From positions 1-54,562 of the forward strand of contig JBAZWE010000005.1 of NCBI GenBank assembly GCA_041660545.1: a stretch of 54,562 nt of DNA, written 5' to 3'. Source of the stretch: JBAZWE01 sp041660545. Lineage in GTDB: Bacteria; Actinomycetota; Thermoleophilia; BMS3ABIN01. The notes under the pieces were generated by a model that worked only from the letters and a program-made list of their open reading frames with translations, was not told where the DNA came from and ran no database searches. A program made the translations under genes and the position numbers. Of this stretch, positions 5,962 to 14,855 are shown piece by piece (position 1 is the stretch's first letter; each line of letters opens with the position of its first letter).

Positions 5962-8346
5962 CTAGAATCCCTTGAACGGATTAGGTCCGAAGCTTTTAAG
6001 CTGCTCCGCGAAGTCATCCATTATCTTTGGCAGCTGGTCCCATTCATTCATGGCGAGCTGAACCTGCGTAACTCGCTCTGCTTCGAGCATCAAGCGGCTG
6101 AGTGTCTCCTGGACCTTGCCCAGGCGCTCATTCGCGGCCTTGCTGCCCTTGACGAAGTGACACTGATAGTCATCGTCGTAGCGGCAACCGATAAGCAGAA
6201 AGCCCTCGATTCCAGCTGAGAGAGCATCCGCGATCCAGACCAGGTTGGTCCCGCCAAGGCATCTCATGGTTATGAACCTGTAGAAGGGATTGGTCTGTAT
6301 CTTGTTCAGGCCGGCTATATCGAGTGCCGGGTAAGCATCGTTCTCGCATATCAGCGCGATGATCCGGGGTTTGCTGTCTTCCTCCGGGACCTTTATCGCT
6401 TTCATCTGGGAAGCGATCATATCGACGCTGTAGTTCTTGAAAGAGATAATCCGCTGCGGGCAGGCACCCATGCAGGTACCACAACGCCGGCAACGGCTCG
6501 TATTGGTCTTGGGAGTTCCCTTCTCGTCCTCATCGAGAGCGCCGAAGGGACATTCAACCGTACACCTGCGGCACTGTGTGCAGTTGGTGAAGTTGATCTC
6601 GGGAAAGCTCTCATCGCCGGATCGCGGATGAACCGCCTGTCCGCGCGAGGTGAGCTCGACACACTGGATCGCTTTAAGAGCCGCGCCGACGCCATCGTTG
6701 GCGGACTGCATTGCCGTCATTGGCGCCCGGACTGAGCCGGCTGCGTAGATGCCCGTACGTCTTGTCTCATATGGGAAACAGACGAAGTGTGAATCCGGGA
6801 AACCATATTTCAGATATGGCAGTTCGGGACCCTGTCTGTATACAAGGTTGAGCACTACCGGATCGGCGATAACTTCCTTGATGATACCGTCCTGGGTCTT
6901 GGTCTCCTTCCACTGCCCCACGTACTCCGGGGTCAGGTCGGTGACCTTTTCCGCACCCTCAGGAAGCATGTTGGTGACCATGCCGGTCGCGAGCACCAGC
7001 ATGTCGGCCTCGATGCGGACTTTTTCGCCGAGGATGGTGTTGTCGATCTCCAGGATTATATTTCCTGATGAGTCTTCCGTGATGCTGACGATCTCGCCCT
7101 TGGTCAGCATTACGCCCGGGTTGTTCTGGGCGGCCTTATAGAAGTTCTCATACAGGCCCGGGGTCCGCATGTCCTTGTATACGATATAGGCGCTGGCGTC
7201 CGGGTCGCTCTCAGTCACATACAGGGCCTGCTTGAGCGATGTCATGCAACAGACGGAAGAGCAGTAAGGCAGATGTTCCGGATCACGCTGTCCCGCGCAT
7301 TGCAGGAATGCGACCCTCTTGGCCTGCTGGCCATCTGACGGCTTGCTGATTGTTCCATTGTTTGCCGCGGCCATTTCTTCGACCTCGACGTTGGTTACAA
7401 CATTTTTGAACTTGCCATAACCAAGATGCCCGAGCTTGTCGGCATCGTAGGGTTTCCAGCCTATGGCCATGACGACGGAGCCGATCCTGTGTGTCTCGGT
7501 GCTACCGTTATGGCTTATCGTTGCGTCGTACTGACCTGGCGTGCCAGCGATGCTGTCTATGTGAGCTTCCATGAGCACGGTTATGTTTTCATGGCTCTGG
7601 ACTGCCGCGATCTTCTCATCTATATCCGGTGTCTTAACGTCCTCAAAAGGAGGTTTGTCCGGAAGGATCTTATACATTTTGCCTGCCCACCCGCCGAGTA
7701 CAGCTTCCTTCTCGGCAAGAATGACCTTGTAGCCGGCCTTGGCGGATTCCAGCGCGCTCGTAAGACCCGCCGCGCCGCCGCCGATAACCAGAACGGTTCG
7801 TTCTACCGCTTCGATAAACGGTTCAGGTGGTTCGGATTTCTGTGCCCTGACGATTCCCATGCGCAGATGATCCTCGGCCATCTCCTGGGTGTTCTCATTG
7901 ACAACCATCTTGGAGGATGCCTCAGCAGGCGCTTCAGCGGTTTCGGGTGCTGCCTCCGCAGGTGCTGCTTCGTCGCTGGCGGTCTCTGCAGGCGCTGCTT
8001 CAGATGCCTCCTGCGCCGGTACTTCTTCCAGGGCAGCCGGAAGCTGGCTCCAGACGATGTGTTCCCTGACATTGACGCGCTCAGTTATATATTGGGCCGG
8101 ATCGAAATCAAAGGTGTCACTGTTGACACGCGGCGAACAGGCCGCTATTACAATCTTGTTGACACCTTCGTTGTTGATATCATCCTTGATTACCTGCGCG
8201 CCTTCCTGGCTGCAAAGGAACGGCACGGTTTTGACTACCTCGATGCGATACTGGTTCTTTGCTATGTTTTCCAGTTTCTCGGTGTCGAGGGCCTCGCCGA
8301 TTCCACAGTCAGAGCATATATATACTCCGAGTTTAGGATCTGCCAT
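5962..8346 (-). CDS. qmoB: Quinone-interacting oxidoreductase subunit QmoB
   Basis: A 794-residue HdrA-like flavoprotein with a C-terminal MvhD-like domain. Residues 1-100 are an HdrA-type N-terminal domain with CSDCG. Residues 106-145 form an Ala/Glu/Pro-rich acidic linker. The FAD-binding motif VLVIGGGAAG is at 185-194, a CAGQRD and CSSVCC cluster region lies near 330-350, and two ferredoxin-type [4Fe-4S] motifs (CTQCRRCTVECP and CRRCGTCMGACP) lie near 580-620. The MvhD-like segment with CLGGTNLVW and GCRYDDDYQCHF forms the C terminus. The protein takes part in electron transfer, possibly by flavin-based bifurcation or confurcation, between AprBA and QmoC. It is somewhat longer than typical QmoB, mainly because of the linker. 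AGGAGG lies 10 bases before the ATG. Confidence 0.95.
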   Translation of the reverse strand: MADPKLGVYICSDCGIGEALDTEKLENIAKNQYRIEVVKTVPFLCSQEGAQVIKDDINNEGVNKIVIAACSPRVNSDTFDFDPAQYITERVNVREHIVWSQLPAALEEVPAQEASEAAPAETASDEAAPAEAAPETAEAPAEASSKMVVNENTQEMAEDHLRMGIVRAQKSEPPEPFIEAVERTVLVIGGGAAGLTSALESAKAGYKVILAEKEAVLGGWAGKMYKILPDKPPFEDVKTPDIDEKIAAVQSHENITVLMEAHIDSIAGTPGQYDATISHNGSTETHRIGSVVMAIGWKPYDADKLGHLGYGKFKNVVTNVEVEEMAAANNGTISKPSDGQQAKRVAFLQCAGQRDPEHLPYCSSVCCMTSLKQALYVTESDPDASAYIVYKDMRTPGLYENFYKAAQNNPGVMLTKGEIVSITEDSSGNIILEIDNTILGEKVRIEADMLVLATGMVTNMLPEGAEKVTDLTPEYVGQWKETKTQDGIIKEVIADPVVLNLVYRQGPELPYLKYGFPDSHFVCFPYETRRTGIYAAGSVRAPMTAMQSANDGVGAALKAIQCVELTSRGQAVHPRSGDESFPEINFTNCTQCRRCTVECPFGALDEDEKGTPKTNTSRCRRCGTCMGACPQRIISFKNYSVDMIASQMKAIKVPEEDSKPRIIALICENDAYPALDIAGLNKIQTNPFYRFITMRCLGGTNLVWIADALSAGIEGFLLIGCRYDDDYQCHFVKGSKAANERLGKVQETLSRLMLEAERVTQVQLAMNEWDQLPKIMDDFAEQLKSFGPNPFKGF

Positions 8347-8348
8347 GT

Positions 8349-9638
8349 CTAGTTACCTCCTGACATCTCGACAGCATCGGCGGATTTTGGTACGCCACCG
8401 TTGCTCTGAATGCTCTTAAGTGCCGCTCCGGTGCCATCCTGCACCGATGTAGCTACATCGTCTGGCCTTCTTGCCACACCGCAGGCGTGCAGACCGGCGA
8501 CTTTTTGTTGTGAATCCATGAAGCCGTTGGCCTCGTATACAAGATCAGCCGGAAGATTGGCTCCCTTGGCCGCGGGCTCCATGCCAGCCGCCAGAACAAC
8601 CATGTCGAATGTAGCTTCAACCTTGCCGCCGCCGAGTATGTCCTCGACTGTGACTGTGACATCACCAGTTGCCGGGTCTTCCTCGATCTTGGCTACTTTG
8701 CCCTTTGTCATGGTGACGTTCTCATCCGCTTTTACCTGCATGAGGAAGTCCTCATACTTGCCTGCGGCGCGCAGATCGATGTAGAAGATCGTCGCCTTGC
8801 TGTCTTCGGGATAACAATCCCTCAAATAGGTAGCCTGCTTGAGAGAGGCCATGCAGCAGATGGAGGAACAGTAATCGAGATTGTTCTCATCGCGACTGCC
8901 GGCGCACTGGGCGAAAGCGATGTTTTTGACTTCCTTGCCATCTGAGGGCCTGAGAATCTTGCCCTGAGTCGGTCCATTGGGTGCGGCAAGACGCTCCATC
9001 ATCACGTTGGTGATGACGTTTTTCGCGACTCCGAAGTTGAGATTGTCGATCTTCGATGCATCGTACGGGTTCCATCCTGTAGCGAAGACAACACTGCTTA
9101 CATCGAACTCTACGGTTTTTGCCTGCATATCCAGATCTATGGCGCCATACTTGCATGCATCCACGCACTTCGTGCAGCCGGAGCCGCATGCATTTTTGTC
9201 CAGAACATAACGCATGGGGAAAGACATTTCGTGCGGCAGATAGATCGCCTTGGTCGTGTCCATCCCGTAGTTGAAGTCATTAGCGCGTTCTCCAGGACAT
9301 TCAGCCACGCAATCATTGCAGCAGGTACACTTCTCATTTACATAGCCCGGGTTCACCTGGACTGTGACCTTATAGTTTCCCTCGCTGCCGGAAATGCTCT
9401 TTACCTCTGACAGTGTGTGAAAGCTGATCTTGGGATTCTGCTTGATGCGCTTGAAGTTGATCTCCAAACCACAATATGGAGGGCAAAGCTTGGGAAAATA
9501 CTTGTGCAGCTGTGCAACCCGACCGCCAAGATAGGCATTCTTCTCAATGATGACGGCCTCGAGGCCCGCTTCCGCGGCCTCAACAGCGGCGGTTATACCG
9601 CTGATGCCTCCTCCTACTATTAAAACTTTGTCTGCCAT
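8349..9638 (-). CDS. qmoA: Quinone-interacting oxidoreductase subunit QmoA
   Basis: A 429-residue HdrA-like flavoprotein. VLIVGGGISG at residues 5-14 binds FAD. CPPYCG at 52-57 is conserved in HdrA/QmoA. Two iron-sulfur motifs follow, the first with Cys at 104, 106, 107, 110 and 114 (CTCCNDCVAECP) and the second at 151, 155, 158 and 162 (CGSGCTKCVDAC). A CAGSRD/CSSICC segment follows near 240-265. QmoA is a soluble partner of QmoB and QmoC and is thought to contact AprBA. GAGGAGGG precedes the ATG, and the stop is 2 bases from the qmoB start, indicating tight co-translation. A 173-base gap with a large hairpin separates it from aprA. Confidence 0.95.
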   Translation of the reverse strand: MADKVLIVGGGISGITAAVEAAEAGLEAVIIEKNAYLGGRVAQLHKYFPKLCPPYCGLEINFKRIKQNPKISFHTLSEVKSISGSEGNYKVTVQVNPGYVNEKCTCCNDCVAECPGERANDFNYGMDTTKAIYLPHEMSFPMRYVLDKNACGSGCTKCVDACKYGAIDLDMQAKTVEFDVSSVVFATGWNPYDASKIDNLNFGVAKNVITNVMMERLAAPNGPTQGKILRPSDGKEVKNIAFAQCAGSRDENNLDYCSSICCMASLKQATYLRDCYPEDSKATIFYIDLRAAGKYEDFLMQVKADENVTMTKGKVAKIEEDPATGDVTVTVEDILGGGKVEATFDMVVLAAGMEPAAKGANLPADLVYEANGFMDSQQKVAGLHACGVARRPDDVATSVQDGTGAALKSIQSNGGVPKSADAVEMSGGN

Positions 9639-9683
9639 AACGTCCCTCCTCGTGAGACTGTAACGCTAGCGGCTATCCGTGAT

Positions 9684-9736
9684 CCGTGATGGGCAGTGAG
9701 GCTTTTTGAGAACTTACTGCTCATAACGCATCACGG
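9684..9736. repeat. Imperfect hairpin upstream of qmoA
   Basis: CCGTGATG (9684-9691) can pair with CATCACGG (9729-9736), and GGCAGTGAG partly pairs with CTTACTGCTC, around a T-rich loop. It sits between the qmoA ribosome binding site and the stronger 9745-9778 hairpin and may form part of the same intercistronic structure. Confidence 0.45.
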
Positions 9737-9744
9737 CATTGTGA

Positions 9745-9778
9745 GGGCGGGGCAAGCCTTTGAAGGCTTGCCCCGCCC
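9745..9778. promoter_or_regulatory. Large GC-rich intercistronic hairpin between aprA and qmoA
   Basis: Positions 9745-9760 and 9763-9778 are exact inverse complements (14 or more paired bases around a TTTGAA-like loop). Neither strand has a run of T after it, so it is not a classical intrinsic terminator. It follows the aprA stop (9812) on the minus strand. A stem of this kind at an operon junction commonly stabilises the upstream mRNA or reduces read-through, which would allow much more AprBA than Qmo. Confidence 0.7.
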
Positions 9779-9811
9779 GTTATTCTCAGGTCCTTACCTG
9801 GTCAAGTGGTT

Positions 9812-11812
9812 CTAGACCGGGGCCGGGGCTGCTACCAGCTCGACATACGGGACCTTCTTGTGCTCCCACGTGTCCGACTCCATGCTGTACTTGGAGTTGG
9901 TGAAGCACTTCCAGTTCTCGTCGTCGACGACCGGGAAGTCACCACGGTAGTAGTAACCGGGGTAGCGGGTCTCTTCACGGAAGTTGATGTGACGGGCATG
10001 CGCCTCTGCCGCCCAGATACGGTGCCAGTTCTCCCAGCAGCGAAGCAGATCGTGCAGATCCGCCGCGGCGAGCCTGGCGGCATCCTCTTTCAGGATGTCG
10101 ATCTTCTTAAGGCCCTCGGCCAGCAATGTACCGCTGGTCGTGTACCAGGTCGAAATACCACCGACATACTCATCCATGATCTTCATCAGGCGGAACTGCA
10201 GCATCCGCGGGCTGATGTAGTTCGGATTGACATCGATGTTCTTCGGCGAAGTCGTATAGGAGTTGTACTTGGCGTAGAGCTCCAGCGGCGCATACATCTC
10301 AGCCACCAGATCGTCCACGCTCTCCTTGACGGCAGGGGTGTAATCAGCGTGATCCATGACCCATGCAACCATAGACTTGCCGGCCATCCTGCCCTCGGCG
10401 TGCGAGCCGGAGGAGAACTTGTGACCGGAGGCGCCTACGACGTCACCAGACATGAACAGTCCGTTAACAGTCGACATGCGGTTGTAGCCCCAAGACCACT
10501 CTTCAGGAGCGCCAGGGATGTCGCCAGGACCGCTTACCCAGAAGCCGGCACAGCCAGCGTGTGAACCAAGCAGATACGGCTCGGACGGCATAAGCTCGGA
10601 CGGTACCTTGTCCGGCTCGACGTCCTGGGCGGCCCAGAGGCCGGCCTGCGCGATGGTCATGTCGAGGAAGTCTTCCCAAGCCTCTGCCTCGAGGTGCTTG
10701 AGCGCCTTCTCATCCATTGTCTCAGCCAGCTTGGCCATGGCCTTATCGGTGTGCATCATGATGGGACCGTTACCGGCCTTCATCTCGATCATGGCCGCGT
10801 GGTTACGCAGGTTGGTGCCCATCGGGTTGTCATAGGGGGCGAACTGCTCGTGGATGATGTCAGCGTGCTTGACGCAATAGTCCTCACCCAGGGCATTGGT
10901 CGCCTGTGCCTTGAAGAACAGGAACCAGGCGCCTACCGGACCGTAACCATCCTTGAAGCGCATCGGTACGAAGCGGTTTTCCATCAGGGTCAGCTCAGCG
11001 CCGGCCTGGATGCCCATAGCATAGCCTGATCCGGAGTTCCATACCGGGAACCATGCACGGCCCATGCCCTCGCCGACCGACCGCGGCCGGAAGACGTTTA
11101 CGGCACCGCCGGAAGCGTTGAGGACTGAATTCGCCCTGAAGACGAAGACCTTGTTCTCACGAACGCTGAAACCGATGGCGCCAGCTACACGGTTGGGCTC
11201 ATTGGAGTCCATGAGAAGCCTGGTGCAGTAGACACGCTCATACAGGTTATCAGCCATACCGGTAGCGGCTTTGTTGAGCTCCAGGGCCTTCTTGGCAACT
11301 TCGCCAACGATTGCCTTGTAAGACTCGCCATTGATCATGATCTGCCATTTACCGGAACGTACCGGAGTTCCGCCATCTTTCAGCGCCGGAGCGCCGGCGT
11401 CACGGGAAGCGATACCGTCCATGGAGTGGCCCTCGGCGTCTTTCTTCCAGATCGGGAGGCCCCACTCTTCAAACAGATGCACTGAATCATCCACGTAGCG
11501 TGCGAGATCCCAGGTAAGGTCCTCGCGGGTGATGCCCATAAGGTCGGAACGCACCATGCGGACATAGTCCATCGGGTCGTTGTCACCGATATAGGTGTTG
11601 ATGGCCGAGAGACCCTGAGCGACAGCGCCGCTTCTCTCAACTGCGGCCTTGTCGACCAATACTACCTTGAGGTTCTTGGGGTTAGCCCAACGGCAAGCCT
11701 CGAAGGCAGCGCCGGCGCCTGACATACCGCCGCCGAGAATCAGAATATCGCAATCCACCTCTTCAACGGCCGGCTTCTCAACAAACTGGAAGCTGTTAGT
11801 TTCTTTCTCCAT
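9812..11812 (-). CDS. aprA: Adenylylsulfate (APS) reductase alpha subunit
   Basis: A 666-residue FAD-containing catalytic subunit that reduces APS to sulfite and AMP, or the reverse. The Rossmann motif CDILILGGGMSGAGAAFEA is near residue 22-40. Signature segments RSGAVAQGLSAIN, SGSGYAMGIQAGAEL and GDVVGASGHKFSSGSHAEGR are all present, and length matches the family. It belongs to the fumarate reductase/succinate dehydrogenase flavoprotein superfamily and acts in the cytoplasm as a heterodimer with AprB. The ATG at 11812 is preferred over the in-frame GTG six bases upstream because AAGGAG then has an 8-base spacing. aprB lies 29 bases upstream in the same operon. Confidence 0.97.
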   Translation of the reverse strand: MEKETNSFQFVEKPAVEEVDCDILILGGGMSGAGAAFEACRWANPKNLKVVLVDKAAVERSGAVAQGLSAINTYIGDNDPMDYVRMVRSDLMGITREDLTWDLARYVDDSVHLFEEWGLPIWKKDAEGHSMDGIASRDAGAPALKDGGTPVRSGKWQIMINGESYKAIVGEVAKKALELNKAATGMADNLYERVYCTRLLMDSNEPNRVAGAIGFSVRENKVFVFRANSVLNASGGAVNVFRPRSVGEGMGRAWFPVWNSGSGYAMGIQAGAELTLMENRFVPMRFKDGYGPVGAWFLFFKAQATNALGEDYCVKHADIIHEQFAPYDNPMGTNLRNHAAMIEMKAGNGPIMMHTDKAMAKLAETMDEKALKHLEAEAWEDFLDMTIAQAGLWAAQDVEPDKVPSELMPSEPYLLGSHAGCAGFWVSGPGDIPGAPEEWSWGYNRMSTVNGLFMSGDVVGASGHKFSSGSHAEGRMAGKSMVAWVMDHADYTPAVKESVDDLVAEMYAPLELYAKYNSYTTSPKNIDVNPNYISPRMLQFRLMKIMDEYVGGISTWYTTSGTLLAEGLKKIDILKEDAARLAAADLHDLLRCWENWHRIWAAEAHARHINFREETRYPGYYYRGDFPVVDDENWKCFTNSKYSMESDTWEHKKVPYVELVAAPAPV

Positions 11813-11841
11813 ACTCACATCTCCTTATTTACCAATTTTAA

Positions 11842-12252
11842 TTAAGCAGTGAAGTTGAAGAAGCCGGGCTTCTTCAGTTCATCGAAGTTTGCTTCCGGCA
11901 TACCGGCATACGGATCGGTGATGCCTTCCGGACGCAGGTTGATCGGGAACTTGAAGCGCTTGAGTGTGCCATTGCGGAACTTTACGGTCCACATGATGGA
12001 ATCGGTACCCCTCATCGGGATAACGGAAGCACCAAGCGGAGCGAAGTCAGCGTAAGCGCGGACCTCAATAGCCTGCTGCGGGCAGATCTTGACACAGTTG
12101 TAGCACTCCCAGCACTGTTCCGGCTCCTGATTGTGCGCCTTCATTCTTTCTGTGTCCAGCGTCATCAGGTCGTGCGGGCAGATGTACATGCAAGCGGTCT
12201 TTTCCTGACCCTTGCAGCCATCGCATTTTTCTGTAATCACGAAACTAGGCAT
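11842..12252 (-). CDS. aprB: Adenylylsulfate (APS) reductase beta subunit
   Basis: A 136-residue ferredoxin-like subunit carrying two [4Fe-4S] clusters. The motifs are CDGCKGQEKTACMYICP near residues 10-26 and CWECYNCVKICP near 47-58. A beta-rich C-terminal tail (ending KPGFFNFTA) wraps around AprA. It passes electrons from the Qmo side to the flavin of AprA. AAGGAGG lies 12 bases before the ATG at 12252, and the result MPSFVITEKCDGC matches the usual AprB N terminus. The in-frame TTG at 12264 directly abuts the ribosome binding site and is rejected. The tail is somewhat shorter than in Desulfovibrio. Confidence 0.96.
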   Translation of the reverse strand: MPSFVITEKCDGCKGQEKTACMYICPHDLMTLDTERMKAHNQEPEQCWECYNCVKICPQQAIEVRAYADFAPLGASVIPMRGTDSIMWTVKFRNGTLKRFKFPINLRPEGITDPYAGMPEANFDELKKPGFFNFTA

Positions 12253-12393
12253 ATCGTTTTCCAACCTCCTTGATTTTGATATTGCTGCCTAAACTGGTTT
12301 GCTGCCTGTCCTGCACCCCCTCTCTCGGGATTATTTATTTCAAATCTGTCACTCTATAAATATGGGCATCAGCGCGAAGCCGACAGCCTCGAA

Positions 12394-13608
12394 TTAAACG
12401 CCTTCCGAGTACTTGTGAGTCTTGATCTCTACCTTCTCGGTAAGACCCTCATAATAAGCGCGCAGTATCGTCAGGACTTCCGGACGGCTGAAGTGGTCTG
12501 GCACATCGTCGCCTTCTGAAAGCATCTTGCGCAGCTTTGTACCTGAAAGCAGCATGCGGTCTTCCTTGCCATGGGGGCATGTGCGCATTGACGCCATGCC
12601 GTCGCACTTGGTGCAATAGAAAGTCCAGTCGATCTTGAGCGGCTTGGTTTCCAGTGCACCTTCGGGGATCAGGTCGAAGATGTGGTGCGCGTCGAAGGGG
12701 CCATAGTAATCGCCTACACCGGCATGGTCACGACCGACAATCAGGTGGCTGCAGCCATAATTCTGGCGGAAAAGGGCGTGGAGCAGAGCCTCACGCGGGC
12801 CGGCATAGCGCATGTCCAGCGGATAGCCGCCGACGGCGCAGGTGTCTTTCACAAAGTAATCCTCGATAAGGATATCGATGGCGTTCTGACGCACGTCTGA
12901 TGGAATATCACCGGGTTTCAGCTTGCCGAGGAGCATATGGATGAAGACGCCGTCACAAGTCTCGATGGCGATCTTTGCCAGGTATTCATGTGAGCGATGC
13001 ATCGGGTTACGTGTCTGGAAAGCGGCAACCGTGTTCCAGCCCTTCTCCTCGAAGATTGCCCGCGACTGTGCGGGGGTCAGGTAGATCTCGGGATACTCTG
13101 AAGGGAAGTTGGCCTGGGAAAGCACCTTGACCGGTCCGGCCAGGTTTACTTCCTCCTGGTTCATGACCATCGCCACTCCGGGATGCTCGATGTCGGTGGT
13201 CGTATAGACCGTATTGCACTCGTGCTCTTTGTCGATGGTGTATTTCTCGGTGACGGTCATGGTCGCCATGGTCTCGCCCGTCTCCTCGGAAACCAGGGCG
13301 ATCTCCTCGCCATCCTTGATACTGTCAGCCTGTCCCTGCGTGGTCGAGAGGGTGATAGGGATGGGCCAGAATGTGCCATCTGCCATGGTGAACTTGTCGC
13401 AGACGCCCTGCCAGTCGGCCTTGGTCATAAAACCTGTAAGCGGGGTGAAGCCGCCGATGCCCATCATAATAAGGTCGCCGACTTCGCGAGAGGAGATACG
13501 TACCTGCGTCAGGCTCTTGGCCTTTTCCTGCTCCGCCTCCAGCTGTGCCCCATCAAGCAGAAGCGGCATTAATTTCTTGTCTTTTCCGTGTGGATTAACC
13601 AAAGCCAT
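12394..13608 (-). CDS. sat: Sulfate adenylyltransferase (ATP sulfurylase)
   Basis: A 404-residue dissimilatory-type ATP sulfurylase that activates sulfate to APS with release of pyrophosphate, or makes ATP in the reverse direction. The QTRNPMHRSHE motif (QXRNPXHRXH, near residue 200) and GRDHAGVGDYYGPFDAH (nucleotide and sulfate binding) are present. CTKCDGMASMRTCPHG near residue 340 is the zinc-binding site found in thermophile and sulfate-reducer enzymes. There is no fused APS kinase, which fits a dissimilatory role. AGGAGGG lies 8 bases before the ATG. adk is 57 bases upstream and aprBA 141 bases downstream; no pyrophosphatase gene is in the window. Confidence 0.97.
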   Translation of the reverse strand: MALVNPHGKDKKLMPLLLDGAQLEAEQEKAKSLTQVRISSREVGDLIMMGIGGFTPLTGFMTKADWQGVCDKFTMADGTFWPIPITLSTTQGQADSIKDGEEIALVSEETGETMATMTVTEKYTIDKEHECNTVYTTTDIEHPGVAMVMNQEEVNLAGPVKVLSQANFPSEYPEIYLTPAQSRAIFEEKGWNTVAAFQTRNPMHRSHEYLAKIAIETCDGVFIHMLLGKLKPGDIPSDVRQNAIDILIEDYFVKDTCAVGGYPLDMRYAGPREALLHALFRQNYGCSHLIVGRDHAGVGDYYGPFDAHHIFDLIPEGALETKPLKIDWTFYCTKCDGMASMRTCPHGKEDRMLLSGTKLRKMLSEGDDVPDHFSRPEVLTILRAYYEGLTEKVEIKTHKYSEGV

Positions 13609-13665
13609 TAGCGTGACCCTCCTGTTAGTTTTTTCCTTGTGTCATTCACTATCAGCACTCGCGCC

Positions 13666-14313
13666 TTAGCTGAGACCGAGCGTTGTTACGACGTTGGCGA
13701 ATATCTCATCGATGTTGCCGGTGCCGGTTACTGATTTTACGATGCCCTTCTTATCGTAGTAATCGATAAGTGGTGCAGTCTGCGCGGTGTATACCTCGAG
13801 CCGCTTCTGAATCGTCTCTTCCTTGTCATCATCCCTCTGATAGAGTTCGCCACCGCATTTGTCGCATTTTCCTTCCGTGGCGGGAGGGCTGAAATAGAGG
13901 TTATACATCTGACCGCAGTCTTTGCAGGTGCGACGGCCGGTAAGGCGTTTCATGAGGTCTTCGAGGGGGACATCGACGCTGAGAGCCGCATCGAGTGACA
14001 TTCCCAGTTTGTCGAGCATTTCATCCAGAGCTTCGGCCTGTGCTGTATTGCGTGGGAAACCGTCAAGAATGTAACCGTTTTTGCAGTCGTCCTCTTGCAG
14101 TCGTTCCTCGACCATGCCGAGTACCACGCTATCCGGAACCAGCTCACCCTTGTCCATATAAGACTTGGCTTCCTTGCCCAGATCAGTTCCAGCTCCTACG
14201 GCCGCACGCAAAAGATCACCTGTAGAGATCTGCGGCATCCCGTATTTTTCAATAAGCTTCTTTGCCTGCGTACCCTTGCCCGCACCTGGTGCTCCCAGCA
14301 GTACTAGTCTCAC
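13666..14313 (-). CDS. adk: Adenylate kinase
   Basis: A 215-residue long-form adenylate kinase. The P-loop GAPGAGKGT is at residues 7-15, GFPRN near 85, and a four-cysteine zinc lid (CKDC and CDKC, about residues 126-150). It interconverts ATP plus AMP and two ADP. Within a sat-apr operon it recycles the AMP made by AprBA. The GTG at 14313 is chosen because GGAGG lies 5 bases upstream and it gives the canonical MRLVLLGAPG start; the in-frame TTG 12 bases earlier overlaps the ribosome binding site. It is the first gene of the sulfur operon, and its promoter should be in the 14.31-14.85 kb gap. Confidence 0.96.
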   Translation of the reverse strand: MRLVLLGAPGAGKGTQAKKLIEKYGMPQISTGDLLRAAVGAGTDLGKEAKSYMDKGELVPDSVVLGMVEERLQEDDCKNGYILDGFPRNTAQAEALDEMLDKLGMSLDAALSVDVPLEDLMKRLTGRRTCKDCGQMYNLYFSPPATEGKCDKCGGELYQRDDDKEETIQKRLEVYTAQTAPLIDYYDKKGIVKSVTGTGNIDEIFANVVTTLGLS

Positions 14314-14855
14314 ACTTGCCTCCAATTTGATCGCAAGAATTTGGATTGACCATCAATCAGGCAAAATTATCCCGGTCAACCTTATCTATTTATAAGTCAT
14401 TTAAGACTGGAAGGACTTTTGCAGCGAGTAATACTATTTACTCCAGACTGCTTTTTCAACCGCTTAATCTGAACCGTTTAAGCATGATTTTCCAGCCAAG
14501 TCTGAAACGGTTTTTGAGCGTCATATACCGCTCATTCATGGTTTACTGAAACAACATACAGTCAAACTTGCGATGGTGTTGCTGCTGGTTCAGGCTGTGC
14601 CCTTGACTTCATGCATGCGTGCTTTTTTATTGGCACAACCCTGCTGGATACCACCGGGCGTATATTCTATACCGATGCTCGCCCGCGTTTCAAGAAGCAA
14701 ACCGGTGCTTTCTATTAGTCTTTCTTATTAGGCATATCAGGCAGAAATCACTCAATCGCCGGATTTTGTTCATCAGGTGCAATTCCCGGGGGAGGAAAGC
14801 AGTAATTTCTTGAAAATCCGTGCCTGAAAAGCAACATACCGCTACAGCAGGAGGC
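14314..14855. other. Intergenic stretch upstream of the sulfur operon
   Basis: These 542 bases are AT-richer than the surrounding genes and contain only short unsupported ORFs. Two candidate AT-rich promoter boxes on the minus strand (TATAAA near 14390; TTGACC near 14375) could serve adk, but neither has a well-spaced partner. AACCGTTT (14472-14479) and AAACGGTT (14505-14512) form an inverted repeat with a 25-base loop of unknown meaning. Confidence 0.4.

Noticed and set aside
7426..8352. 308-residue ORF opposite qmoB
   Set aside because: Antisense shadow; low-complexity Cys/Arg-rich reading mirrors the Ala/Glu linker of QmoB.
9745..9778. Intrinsic terminator after aprA
   Set aside because: The stem is strong but no T tract follows on either strand, so it is listed as a regulatory hairpin.
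14619..14813. 64-residue ORF in the gap upstream of adk
   Set aside because: No ribosome binding site; atypical composition and no recognised motif.
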